DNA from: Bacteroidaceae bacterium
GTDB taxonomy: Bacteria > Bacteroidota > Bacteroidia > Bacteroidales > Bacteroidaceae
NCBI GenBank assembly: GCA_017556045.1
Contig: JAFZFF010000069.1
Coordinates: 1 to 63,833, forward strand
Direction of reading: 5' to 3'
DNA: 63,833 nucleotides
In this document: one piece after another, positions 15,652 through 23,936 of the stretch
Numbering within the stretch: position 1 is the first letter of the stretch
Layout: each line of letters opens with the position of its first letter
Notes under the pieces: model-generated
The model's database searches: none
What the model saw: the letters and a program-made list of their open reading frames with translations, nothing else
What the model was told of the DNA's origin: nothing
Position numbers and translations under genes: made by a program

Positions 15652-16329
15652 CTAACTTCTCACCAAGAAGTCAATAGCAAGGTCTACCAATAGGGAGATG
15701 CCCGATGCTGTGCGTTTCGCTTCTTTATCTTGATGGAATGCCTTAGCGCACTCTGTGAAAATATCGTTCACGAGGTGGAGTGTCTTGTTTAAGGGTTTGT
15801 CTACAGGCTTGTGATTGATGGCAAGTTCGGTTGCTCGTATGGCTAGCAATCCTCCGTTGTATTTGTCGAAGTCGGCATCGAGATTGGCCTCCGCGAATTT
15901 CTTGGCATAGTTCAGTACTGATAGAAAGTCAGCGACTCTCAGACGTCTCTCGCTTCCGCCCGTTCCCTTCTCCTCATAGAGTATGGTGCTATGCTCCAGT
16001 GGTACAGGTGAGAAGAACACGGCCTGCACTGCATTGGGCGAGATGGGTGATGAGAAGTGGAGCCTCATGCGCTTATTGATAATGTCAATACAGAAGTGAA
16101 GGTTGATATCAAGGCTTACGTCGTTCATGTTTTCGAGTGGGCCTTTATGGACATAGTAGCCGAGTCGCTTCAACTCCTCCCATTTCATGTCCAGTTCAGC
16201 CTCCATCGCATAAACGCTCGAAACAGCATAAGTATAAGCCTGCTCTTTATCCGCTCTGGTGTTTTTACGAAGTGCATTGTAGATACGTGTCTGGCAATCT
16301 TCTAACAGCTCATAGGTGTCTTGTCTCAT
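15652..16329 (-). CDS. hypothetical protein of island 2
   Basis: 225 residues from the ATG at 16329 (MRQDTYELLEDC); an upstream extension to 16392 is less protein-like. Unrecognised. It is soluble-looking and charged, with a helical N-terminus, a beta-type middle (RMRLHFSSPIS, AVFFSPVPL) and a helical C-terminus ending LLVDLAIDFLVRS. It is co-directional with the 16463-16873 gene (133 bp apart) and points toward the possible control region at 15142-15651. These genes may regulate the island. There is no direct evidence. Confidence 0.6.
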   Translation of the reverse strand: MRQDTYELLEDCQTRIYNALRKNTRADKEQAYTYAVSSVYAMEAELDMKWEELKRLGYYVHKGPLENMNDVSLDINLHFCIDIINKRMRLHFSSPISPNAVQAVFFSPVPLEHSTILYEEKGTGGSERRLRVADFLSVLNYAKKFAEANLDADFDKYNGGLLAIRATELAINHKPVDKPLNKTLHLVNDIFTECAKAFHQDKEAKRTASGISLLVDLAIDFLVRS

Positions 16330-16462
16330 TTTTTTGTCGATTTTAAGGGGTTGTAATATCACAACAATAGTTTTCTTAAAAAGGTTTAGCAAGATTTATA
16401 AATCTTCCAATCTCTTTATATCGAGAGTTGCTCTATTCTGGATTTCCATATCAAACGTTCAT

Positions 16463-16873
16463 TCAAATTGCGACTTTCTCGTATTGTTTATCAAAGAAAT
16501 ATTTTAATCCGATAATAGCAGCTTTACCTAGACCTTCCATCAATTTGGCCATAAAGATTTCAACGGCTAGTGCCTTACCTATACTTCGTAGGTTCATGAA
16601 ATTTTCATACACACCTAATTTTTCAAGCTGCTCAACCTTTATGAGCGAAAAGCCTTTGCGCCCTAATAAGGTTCCATAATCTTTAGTTATTAAAATATTG
16701 CACCTTAATATTCTTTCCAATTCGCCTGATTGTAATGCGGCATCAAGACGTCTTAGGTGAAGTCGAATTCCTTTTACATAATCTGAGTCATTTTCAAGCA
16801 CTTCATATACTTCTTTTGCTAACTTAAGGCCCGATTTGATTTCAGCCAATGGTAGTTTTGATTCGTTTTCCAT
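16463..16873 (-). CDS. hypothetical helical protein of island 2
   Basis: 136 residues, unrecognised. It is Leu/Lys/Glu-rich with heptad-like helices (IKSGLKLAKEVYEVLEN, IRLHLRRLDAAL) and a more hydrophobic C-terminus (AAIIGLKYFF), perhaps amphipathic. No enzyme motif is seen. It is divergent from the defence block that starts at 17218. The interval 16874-17217 between them holds the promoter of the McrB-like gene. A regulatory or antitoxin-like role is conceivable from size and position only. Confidence 0.6.
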   Translation of the reverse strand: MENESKLPLAEIKSGLKLAKEVYEVLENDSDYVKGIRLHLRRLDAALQSGELERILRCNILITKDYGTLLGRKGFSLIKVEQLEKLGVYENFMNLRSIGKALAVEIFMAKLMEGLGKAAIIGLKYFFDKQYEKVAI

Positions 16874-17177
16874 GTTTTGAGACTTATTTGTTTTAACTAT
16901 ACAACACAGACGTCTTAAAAAAGTTTATCGAAAGTTGCAAACCCTTTTATTATAAGCGTAGACATAGTAGATAAACAGTCTGATAGTGTCGTGTTAAAAT
17001 GCATGATTTGGATTGAGTATATTGTACGATTTTTACAAATGCTTGAAAGACTTTGCAGAAACACAGCGCATAGGGTTTCGCGCTGTTGTTGTTTTAACAT
17101 TACACTAACACTAAGCAAGGGAGCAATCTTATTGATATAAAAAGAACTATATCTGCGCTATTCTCGAAAGAAAACGT

Positions 17178-17185
17178 TATATTTG
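17178..17185 (+). promoter_or_regulatory. -7 box TATATTTG before the McrB-like gene
   Basis: TATATTTG matches TAnnTTTG and sits 33 bp before the ATG at 17218. No exact -33 TTTG is present. The whole 17218-23701 gene run is co-directional with short gaps and could be served from here. No gene is seen in 16874-17217. Confidence 0.55.
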
Positions 17186-17217
17186 CAGAACAAATAGGTA
17201 TCTTAAATCACTACGAT

Positions 17218-19137
17218 ATGCCACAATACATTAAACTACAGATAGGAGACATGTCTGACAATGGCCAGATAACCATCGCCGATGAAGACAAACTATGTTA
17301 TATTGTGAAATCTGAGAGCCGTGGAGCAAGTGGATTGCGCACGATATCAAAGAAATTACTCAAAGAATTTGTTGCATATATGGAGATTCATCCTAATGCA
17401 AACGCTAGTGAAGCAAGAGAAGACCTCTGCGGATTGACTGATATTGACAGATTTGAATATGGTTATAACTCTACGCTAGTTGCAATGGCCAAGATGATTC
17501 TTGGCCAGACAGCAATCGTAAGAATACAAAACAGAACCAACAGAACACTCTTATTCTCTCCCTGCATAGAGAGCAAAGAAGGCATCAATGGCTTTCTTGA
17601 TAGAGCAATCCCTATTGTATTGGAAAGGGATGCAGACCTCTATAGATTGGACAAGTTCGCCAATGTAGACGGAGGCATTTACCTAACTATAGGGAAACAT
17701 AATCTTGGACGAGCTTCGGATAAAGATGCACGCCCCAATGACATCAACCCCAATATAGAGTGGACCTGCGGACTAAATGGGAAGCGATATTACCTCAACA
17801 GAGAGGTCAATTATCCCAACTTCGTGACTTTCCAAGAGGCATTTAATGAAGCCTACAAGGGAATATTCGAAATTGTCATTGATACCATTGACTATAATGG
17901 AACACAGAGAAAGCGCTATTCGTTGTACGCTGTAAGTTCAGAAGCAAAACCAACGAATATAGAAGACTCCGCTTACAGTTCCCATCTTACTGCCCTACGC
18001 ACCAAACCCTTCCTGTTGCTTGCTGGTATCTCGGGAACAGGTAAGAGCCGTATCGTAAAGGAGATGGCATTTGCTGGCTGTCCTGATGTGGCAGAACTTC
18101 GTAACGACCCTGTGTCTCCCGGTAACTATTTGCTGGTGGAGGTGAAACCAAACTGGCACGATAGTACTGAACTGTTGGGCTATGAGAGCGTCATCAAGAC
18201 GGGATATGTGTTGACTCCGTTCGTGAAGTTCCTCTACAAGGCGATGAAGCATCCTGATGTGCCGTTCTTCGTATGCCTAGATGAGATGAACCTGGCTCCT
18301 GTGGAGCAATACTTTGCCGAGTTCCTGAGCATACTGGAGAGTCGTAAGCAGCAAGCTGATGGCACCATACTCACCGAGCCGCTGATAAGAGCCGAGGTGT
18401 TCAGGAAATATCCCGAGCTATATGAAGAACTTAACGGCAAGGCTAAGGATCTGGATATAGAAAAGAGTTATCGTACAGTAGATTTTGTTGTAGAATACAC
18501 TCCATCCAACTCCAACAAAGAGTATGACATACTATGCGAGGAGGGTCTGCGCATACCGCAAAATGTGGTGGTGATAGGTACGGTAAACATGGACGAGACT
18601 ACGCACCAGTTCTCACGCAAGGTGATAGACCGCGCCATGACGATAGAGATGAATGAGGTGAAATTTGACAGTTTCTTCGAATCGAGCAGCGAACTGACCT
18701 ATGCCGACGATGTGTTGCCTAAGGAGTACTTCCTGCCCAGACACACCACGGCAGGCAAGGCTTTGGAGAGCATGCCCGATGATGCGGAACACTTGAAGGC
18801 GAATGTACCTATGCTATTGGAGCAGTTGAACGAGGCATTGGCCGATACACCATTCAAGATTGCCTATCGTGTGCAGAACGAGTTGGTGCTGTACTTCGCC
18901 GCACTGCGACAGGAAGAGGCGCACAAGGAGACTCCCACAGCAGAACTGCTTGCCACAGCGATGGACCAGATACTGATGATGAAGGTGTTGCCAAGAATAG
19001 AGGGCGATGATGAGCTGCTGGAGAAGCCATTGGAAAGGCTGGCTGCATATGCACAAGGATATCCCAAGGCAAGTGCCAAGATAAAGGAGATGCAGGAGAG
19101 ACTGGGACGCTCGCACTTCACCAGCTTCTGGCCATAA
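17218..19137 (+). CDS. McrB-like AAA+ NTPase (type IV restriction motor)
   Basis: 639 residues. The N-terminal 260 are unrecognised and probably form the target-recognition region. Then an AAA+ domain: Walker A GISGTGKSR (about 268-276), Walker B FFVCLDEMN (about 350-358), and GTVNMDETTH plus RKVIDRA, which parallel the McrB GTPase family pattern. The partner nuclease follows 17 bp later. Together they would bind modified or foreign DNA, translocate and cleave it. The first third is visibly more AT-rich than the AAA+ part, which fits exchange of the specificity domain. A GTPase rather than ATPase activity is expected from the family but not shown. Confidence 0.85.
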   Translation: MPQYIKLQIGDMSDNGQITIADEDKLCYIVKSESRGASGLRTISKKLLKEFVAYMEIHPNANASEAREDLCGLTDIDRFEYGYNSTLVAMAKMILGQTAIVRIQNRTNRTLLFSPCIESKEGINGFLDRAIPIVLERDADLYRLDKFANVDGGIYLTIGKHNLGRASDKDARPNDINPNIEWTCGLNGKRYYLNREVNYPNFVTFQEAFNEAYKGIFEIVIDTIDYNGTQRKRYSLYAVSSEAKPTNIEDSAYSSHLTALRTKPFLLLAGISGTGKSRIVKEMAFAGCPDVAELRNDPVSPGNYLLVEVKPNWHDSTELLGYESVIKTGYVLTPFVKFLYKAMKHPDVPFFVCLDEMNLAPVEQYFAEFLSILESRKQQADGTILTEPLIRAEVFRKYPELYEELNGKAKDLDIEKSYRTVDFVVEYTPSNSNKEYDILCEEGLRIPQNVVVIGTVNMDETTHQFSRKVIDRAMTIEMNEVKFDSFFESSSELTYADDVLPKEYFLPRHTTAGKALESMPDDAEHLKANVPMLLEQLNEALADTPFKIAYRVQNELVLYFAALRQEEAHKETPTAELLATAMDQILMMKVLPRIEGDDELLEKPLERLAAYAQGYPKASAKIKEMQERLGRSHFTSFWP

Positions 19138-19154
19138 CATAGAGGGAGAGCACG

Positions 19155-21434
19155 ATGGAGGTATTACGCTACAGGAGTGCCGATGGGCATGTGGAGATAA
19201 AGATCACCACAAACAATATACGCACGCCTTGGAACCGCTTCAGACATAGGATTGGGAGCGGGGCTGCTGTTTATTGCGGCTATAAGGCTACGCGTGAAGG
19301 GGCGTTGTACCTCACTGACATGAACACCTTCGGCGAGCAGCCCCAACGGATAGGCGAAGCGCAGGCTACCCGATGGGACAAGCAGGCTCCGGTGATGTAT
19401 GAGACCTGCCCTTATGGCGTGAATATACGCTTCAGCGGTATTGAGGGTGTGCCATTCGTGGTGCACAAGATGAAGGAGGTGACTGACCTGTTCAGCTACT
19501 CTGCTACGGACAAAGCCAACGGTTTTCTGATAGGTTCGCTCGACTTCCTGAACGAGCCGGGTGACTTTGCTCTCGCTTACTCGTACAAACCCATGGGAGA
19601 TGTGCAGCGCACAGACACGCTGTCGTTCACCGTGGTGTCGCCCAAGTTGGACACGAAGAGTGACTACCTCCACATCATGGAGACTATCAACAGGGAGTAC
19701 AACGAGATGGTGTTCCAATACCTGACGAAGACTTTCCAGAATCTCACGAGAGAGGGCCATTCGAAGAATGATGTGGTGTGGCTGTCGATATTCCGCGACA
19801 TCGTGAACGAGTATTTCAAGGCGGTGGAGTTTATTATCAACAAACCGCACCTGAAGACACGCCATGAGGTGAGATACAGCAAGGCCGACCGCATAAAGCG
19901 ATGGAGCCCACAGATGTGTGAGCGCTATGCCGAGAAGGAGCGGGAGGGAGCATTGGACACTGCACTGTTCCGCCACGAGATAACGGAAACGACTCTCAAC
20001 ACGCGCGAAAACAGATTCGTAAAATTCACCATAGAGCGCATAGCGAAGCGGCTGAGTGGTATATTCAAGTCGATACTTGCCAACAATGCCAAGGAGGTGA
20101 CCGATGCCGAGCAGGAGGAGTTGAAAGGGTATCTGAAGCGACTCGACAAACTGGAGCGCAGCAGCCTGTTCAGACACCTCAAGGGTGAGAGCCTGAGAAG
20201 CGAAAGTATAGTGATGCAGAAGCGCACAGGGTATGCTCAGGTGTATAGATACTGGCTGATGTTGCAGAGCGGTATAGAACTGTATGAAGGGAACAATGCC
20301 ATCGGCGTGCGTCCTGTATGGGAGTTGTACGAACTATGGTGCTTCTTGAAAATGCGCGCCATGATAGCCGAGATACTGGATATTGACATGGCTGTTGATA
20401 CGGACTTGTTTGACGAGGACAAGACGTCGATGTTTAATCCCTTCACTGATAATGCGCTGGAGCATACGGTGCACTACACCAACCGAACGAATGGCGACAA
20501 GATAGACCTGCTGTATCAGCATACATATAATAGAGACAGCGGTGAGGTGCATACGGCTACTACGGACAATAGGCCCGACATCGTGCTGAACATACGCAAA
20601 GAGGATGGCTTCGTGCTGACCTATCTGTTTGATGCCAAGTATAGGGTGATCGATGACGAGAAGTTCAACAAGGAGGACGCCACCGAGCAGATGCGCTTGG
20701 GGGCTGCCGACTATCCGCCCAGCGATGCTATCAACCAGATGCACCGATACCGTGATGCCATATACTATGGCGAGAACAAATACCTGCATACGGCAAAAGA
20801 AATCATTGGTGGATATATTCTGTTCCCCGGTCGTGGCAATGATGACAAGGTCAAGGAGAGGTATTACTACAAGAGTATAGAATCGGTAAACATCGGTGCT
20901 TTCCCTCTACTGCCAAGTACGGACAGACCTGAAGAGGAGGGTTCGCTGTTGCGAAGCCATCTGAAAAGGATATTGTTGGAAGATACGGCTTATGAGCAGA
21001 TTAAGGATAGTATCCCGCAAAAGGGACTACACTACACAGATGAAAAGCCGAAGGAGAAGATGGTGTATGTGGGCACGGTATTGGCAAGCAACCCGATGAT
21101 AGAGGAGTTCAAAGGCAACAGAGCGGAGATGTACTATACTGGTGGTAACGATACGCCACATAACTTGGACCTGCAAAGCATCAAGTACTTCATGCCCATC
21201 ATCGGTGGAAAGATACAGGGTGTATACACCGTGGTGGCTGTCAGCGCAGCCCGAAAGAGCGATAAGAACCTACACAACGACAACCCCAACGATGGCGTGA
21301 GATTCTTCCTCATGCTCGACAAATATATTCCCCTTGGCGATATCGCCGTATCGTGCAACAATAGACTGCACAATGCCGAGGTGATGACACTGGACGAAGC
21401 GAAGGAGACGTATAAGAGGTTTGCTGAGTTTTAA
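19155..21434 (+). CDS. McrC-like DUF2357/PD-(D/E)XK nuclease
   Basis: 759 residues. The architecture matches DUF2357 proteins that pair with McrB-like ATPases: a beta-rich N-terminus, a long helical middle (about 200-380), and a C-terminal nuclease. The nuclease signature is RPDIVLNI (about 472-479) then FDAKYR (about 491-496), the D...D-x-K core of a PD-(D/E)XK enzyme. It lies 17 bp behind the McrB-like gene and is probably translated from the same mRNA. It would be the cutting subunit of the complex. The opposite-strand 337-codon open frame inside it is a shadow. Confidence 0.85.
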   Translation: MEVLRYRSADGHVEIKITTNNIRTPWNRFRHRIGSGAAVYCGYKATREGALYLTDMNTFGEQPQRIGEAQATRWDKQAPVMYETCPYGVNIRFSGIEGVPFVVHKMKEVTDLFSYSATDKANGFLIGSLDFLNEPGDFALAYSYKPMGDVQRTDTLSFTVVSPKLDTKSDYLHIMETINREYNEMVFQYLTKTFQNLTREGHSKNDVVWLSIFRDIVNEYFKAVEFIINKPHLKTRHEVRYSKADRIKRWSPQMCERYAEKEREGALDTALFRHEITETTLNTRENRFVKFTIERIAKRLSGIFKSILANNAKEVTDAEQEELKGYLKRLDKLERSSLFRHLKGESLRSESIVMQKRTGYAQVYRYWLMLQSGIELYEGNNAIGVRPVWELYELWCFLKMRAMIAEILDIDMAVDTDLFDEDKTSMFNPFTDNALEHTVHYTNRTNGDKIDLLYQHTYNRDSGEVHTATTDNRPDIVLNIRKEDGFVLTYLFDAKYRVIDDEKFNKEDATEQMRLGAADYPPSDAINQMHRYRDAIYYGENKYLHTAKEIIGGYILFPGRGNDDKVKERYYYKSIESVNIGAFPLLPSTDRPEEEGSLLRSHLKRILLEDTAYEQIKDSIPQKGLHYTDEKPKEKMVYVGTVLASNPMIEEFKGNRAEMYYTGGNDTPHNLDLQSIKYFMPIIGGKIQGVYTVVAVSAARKSDKNLHNDNPNDGVRFFLMLDKYIPLGDIAVSCNNRLHNAEVMTLDEAKETYKRFAEF

Positions 21435-21455
21435 TGGAAGTATAAAACGAAGAAA

Positions 21456-22337
21456 ATGATGAATAAAGTATCCATTCGATTCTATAATGACCGCGAAGTA
21501 CGCGCTGTATGGGATGAAGAACAATGCAAGTGGTGGTTCTCTGCTACTGATATAGTACGTGCTATAAACAATGAGAATGACTATACCAAAAGTCGTAACT
21601 ATTGGAAGTACTTAAAAGGAAAAGTGGTTAAGGAAGGAATCCAACTGGTTAGTATCACTAACCACTTCAAATTTATGGCTCCTGATGGAAAAATGAGAAA
21701 AGCAGATGTTTTGGATGCGGACAGTGTACAAATATTGGCCAAACACTATCCCAACAATCGAGCAAGAGCTTTTCTTGATTGGTTTGTATATAGTGACAAC
21801 AGCCTTGATGGGCAGAGTAAGAAAAAGGCTTACACGCTCATCGAAAGTGGATTGTTGGACAGTATGGAACCTGGAACCGTAAGTTCGCTTCAGCAAATAC
21901 ATGCTTACCTCTTCGGCGGATTGTACGACTTTGCGGGACAGATACGAACCAAAACAATATGGAAAGATGGCACTCTATTCTGCAGAGCAGAATACCTCCC
22001 CGAGAATCTAAGGATGATTGAGCAAATGCCCGAAACCAACTTTGATGAAATTGTCAATAAATATGTGGAGATGAATGTAGCGCATCCATTCATGGAAGGA
22101 AATGGGCGTTCAACGCGAATTTGGCTCGACCTTATCTTCAAGAAACGACTGAAGATGTGCGTGGATTGGAGCAAGATAGATAAAAAGGACTATTTAGAAG
22201 CCATGCGTAGAAGCACGACAGATGCCCGACCTATCAAGGCATTGCTACAAGGTGTAATGACCAATCGTATTGATGACCGAGAAATCTTCATGAAAGGTAT
22301 AGATTACTCATATTATTACGAAGAACACGAGGACTAA
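21456..22337 (+). CDS. Fic domain protein with Bro-N-like N-terminus
   Basis: 293 residues. The C-terminal half contains the Fic signature HPFMEGNGRS (about 210-219), which carries the catalytic His and the nucleotide-binding loop, so AMP or other NMP transfer to a protein is expected. The N-terminal 110 residues (VRAVWDEEQCKWWFSATDIVRAI, then KYLKGKV...NHFKFMAPDGKMRKADV) look like a Bro-N antirepressor domain. I see no clear (S/T)xxxE(G/N) self-inhibition helix; the C-terminal SYYYEE is only similar. It lies 21 bp after the nuclease gene, inside the defence-like block. It may be a toxin or an abortive-infection effector. Confidence 0.8.
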   Translation: MMNKVSIRFYNDREVRAVWDEEQCKWWFSATDIVRAINNENDYTKSRNYWKYLKGKVVKEGIQLVSITNHFKFMAPDGKMRKADVLDADSVQILAKHYPNNRARAFLDWFVYSDNSLDGQSKKKAYTLIESGLLDSMEPGTVSSLQQIHAYLFGGLYDFAGQIRTKTIWKDGTLFCRAEYLPENLRMIEQMPETNFDEIVNKYVEMNVAHPFMEGNGRSTRIWLDLIFKKRLKMCVDWSKIDKKDYLEAMRRSTTDARPIKALLQGVMTNRIDDREIFMKGIDYSYYYEEHED

Positions 22338-22376
22338 TTTACAATTTCTGGAATTATTAAAGTTCAGAAAATTCCA

Positions 22377-22904
22377 ATGCCCGACAAACTGACCCGTGAG
22401 CAACGACACCGATGTATGGCGAGCATACGCGGTAAGGACACCAAGCCTGAGATGCTAGTGCGTCGATGGCTGCATGGTCGTGGCTTTCGCTATAGGGTGA
22501 ATGTAAAGGGATTGCCAGGCTCGCCCGACATCGTGCTGCGCAAGTATCGCACGGTGATATTCATACACGGATGCTTCTGGCATGGGCATGAGGAATGTCG
22601 TTACTTTGTGCTTCCCAAGAGCAACACGGAGTTTTGGACGGCAAAAATAGAACGCAATCGAGAGCGTGACCTTGAGCGACGCCAACAACTGAAGCAGATG
22701 GGGTGGCACACCATCGTGATATGGGAATGCCAGCTGAAACCCAAGGCACGCGAGGCTACATTGGCCGAGTTGGAGCATCTGCTACATCGGACCTATCTTG
22801 ACAACCTACGCCCTCGAAAAGCGGTTCTATACTCATTTGACACTGGGCCTATGCCTCGAGCAGCAGAGAATCCGATATGTTACATTCTTAAGCCGAGTGA
22901 ATAG
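22377..22904 (+). CDS. vsr: very short patch repair endonuclease (Vsr)
   Basis: 175 residues. Vsr features are clear: an N-terminal DKLTREQRHRCMASIRGKDTK-type start, catalytic GSPDIVL (about 48-54), and FIHGCFWHGH with following Cys for zinc. Vsr nicks T:G mismatches left by deamination of 5-methylcytosine and normally accompanies a cytosine-5 methyltransferase. None is present in this window, so either the methylase is elsewhere or Vsr has been recruited as a nuclease of the McrBC-like block. About 40 residues extend past the usual domain end. Confidence 0.88.
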   Translation: MPDKLTREQRHRCMASIRGKDTKPEMLVRRWLHGRGFRYRVNVKGLPGSPDIVLRKYRTVIFIHGCFWHGHEECRYFVLPKSNTEFWTAKIERNRERDLERRQQLKQMGWHTIVIWECQLKPKAREATLAELEHLLHRTYLDNLRPRKAVLYSFDTGPMPRAAENPICYILKPSE

Positions 22905-22984
22905 AGTGTCATACGCAGATATACCGAGCTGAATAACTCTTCAGCTAAGATTAGTATTAATTATAGAGTAATCCATAATATACC

Positions 22985-23701
22985 ATGCAAACTAACCCCA
23001 TACGTCAAAAGATAGTGATACTCACTGGTGCAGGCATCAGTGCTGAGAGTGGCCTGGACACATTTAGAGATAAGGGCGGTGTATGGCAAAAGCAGGATCC
23101 CATGCGCTTATCGAGCATAGAAGGCTTCGAACAAGATCCACAGGCCGTACTGGACTTCTACAATGCGAGACGTAAACAACTGCTCGATGTGGAGCCTAAT
23201 GCTGCTCATAAGATGTTGGCCGAACTGGAGCAATGGCATGATGTGACTATCATTACACAAAATGTAGATGACTTGCACGAACGGGCTGGTAGCACTCACG
23301 TTATCCATCTGCATGGTGAACTTACTAAGGTGACCTCTTCTCGCAATAGACTAGATCCGAATTGCATCAAGGAGTACCCGCTTGATATACCTATCTGCTT
23401 AGGCGACAAGGCTGATGATGGCTCACAGCTACGCCCTTTCATCGTATGGTTTGGCGAATATGTAGAGGGTATGGATGTGGCTGAAGAACTTGTAAAGGAG
23501 GCTGATATATTTGCAGTCATAGGAACCTCGCTCCAAGTATATCCTGCCGCTGGCCTTACAAGATACGCTCATGGTAGCATACCCAAATTTGTGGTAGATC
23601 CGAACTTAGCCATCATTCCTACAGGCTTTACTCATATCAAGGATAACGCTACAATTGGTGTGGAAAAGTTGGTAGAAGAGATATTAGACTTATGTCTCTA
23701 A
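22985..23701 (+). CDS. Sir2-family NAD-dependent deacylase
   Basis: 238 residues. Sirtuin motifs are complete: TGAGISAESGL and FRDKGG (NAD binding), TQNVDDLHERAGS, the catalytic His in HLHGE, and GTSLQVYPAA. YNARR matches the Tyr/Arg pair of SIRT5-like class III deacylases that prefer succinyl-type groups. The four zinc cysteines are absent, as in Bacteroidota CobB-like proteins I know. It could be a housekeeping-type deacylase carried as cargo, or an NAD-consuming defence protein. The sequence resembles the former more. It ends the co-directional block of island 2. Confidence 0.85.
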   Translation: MQTNPIRQKIVILTGAGISAESGLDTFRDKGGVWQKQDPMRLSSIEGFEQDPQAVLDFYNARRKQLLDVEPNAAHKMLAELEQWHDVTIITQNVDDLHERAGSTHVIHLHGELTKVTSSRNRLDPNCIKEYPLDIPICLGDKADDGSQLRPFIVWFGEYVEGMDVAEELVKEADIFAVIGTSLQVYPAAGLTRYAHGSIPKFVVDPNLAIIPTGFTHIKDNATIGVEKLVEEILDLCL

Positions 23702-23770
23702 TCTTTTGTTTTGTCAATTATTAAATGAGTTGACATTGTTATATAACTATGTTTAAGTCTAGTAGATATA

Positions 23771-23816
23771 TCAATAGTACTATTATACTCATTATTAATA
23801 TTAATAGTATTATTGA
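23771..23816. repeat. AT-rich inverted repeat
   Basis: A 15-bp arm (23771-23785) and its partner (23802-23816) match at 14 of 15 positions in the AT-rich gap between the Sir2 and integrase genes. It may act as a terminator or cruciform. Short open frames here have extreme A/T composition and are not counted as genes. Confidence 0.45.
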
Positions 23817-23881
23817 ATATAATACTACATATATATAACGATATGAGACAAATTGACAAAAACTGAACAAACGAAGGTAAA

Positions 23882-23918
23882 TAAAAAAAATCCCACTCAT
23901 ATTACTACAAGTGAGATT
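23882..23918 (-). terminator. terminator of the island 2 integrase
   Basis: On the minus strand AATCTCACT pairs with AGTGGGATT and is followed by a run of eight T. It lies 20-55 bp beyond the integrase stop. Confidence 0.75.
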
Positions 23919-23936
23919 CATAATTGCGATGTAAAT

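Noticed and set aside
16915-17118. 67-codon minus-strand ORF before the McrB-like gene
   Set aside because: No recognisable protein character or start signal; it lies in the divergent promoter interval.
19164-20177. 337-codon minus-strand ORF inside the DUF2357 nuclease gene
   Set aside because: It is an antisense shadow of a GC-rich coding region; the plus-strand product has clear domain motifs.
23739-23921. 60-codon hydrophobic minus-strand ORF
   Set aside because: It lies in extreme A/T DNA containing an inverted repeat and the integrase terminator; the Ile/Tyr-rich content is what AT-rich DNA gives by chance.
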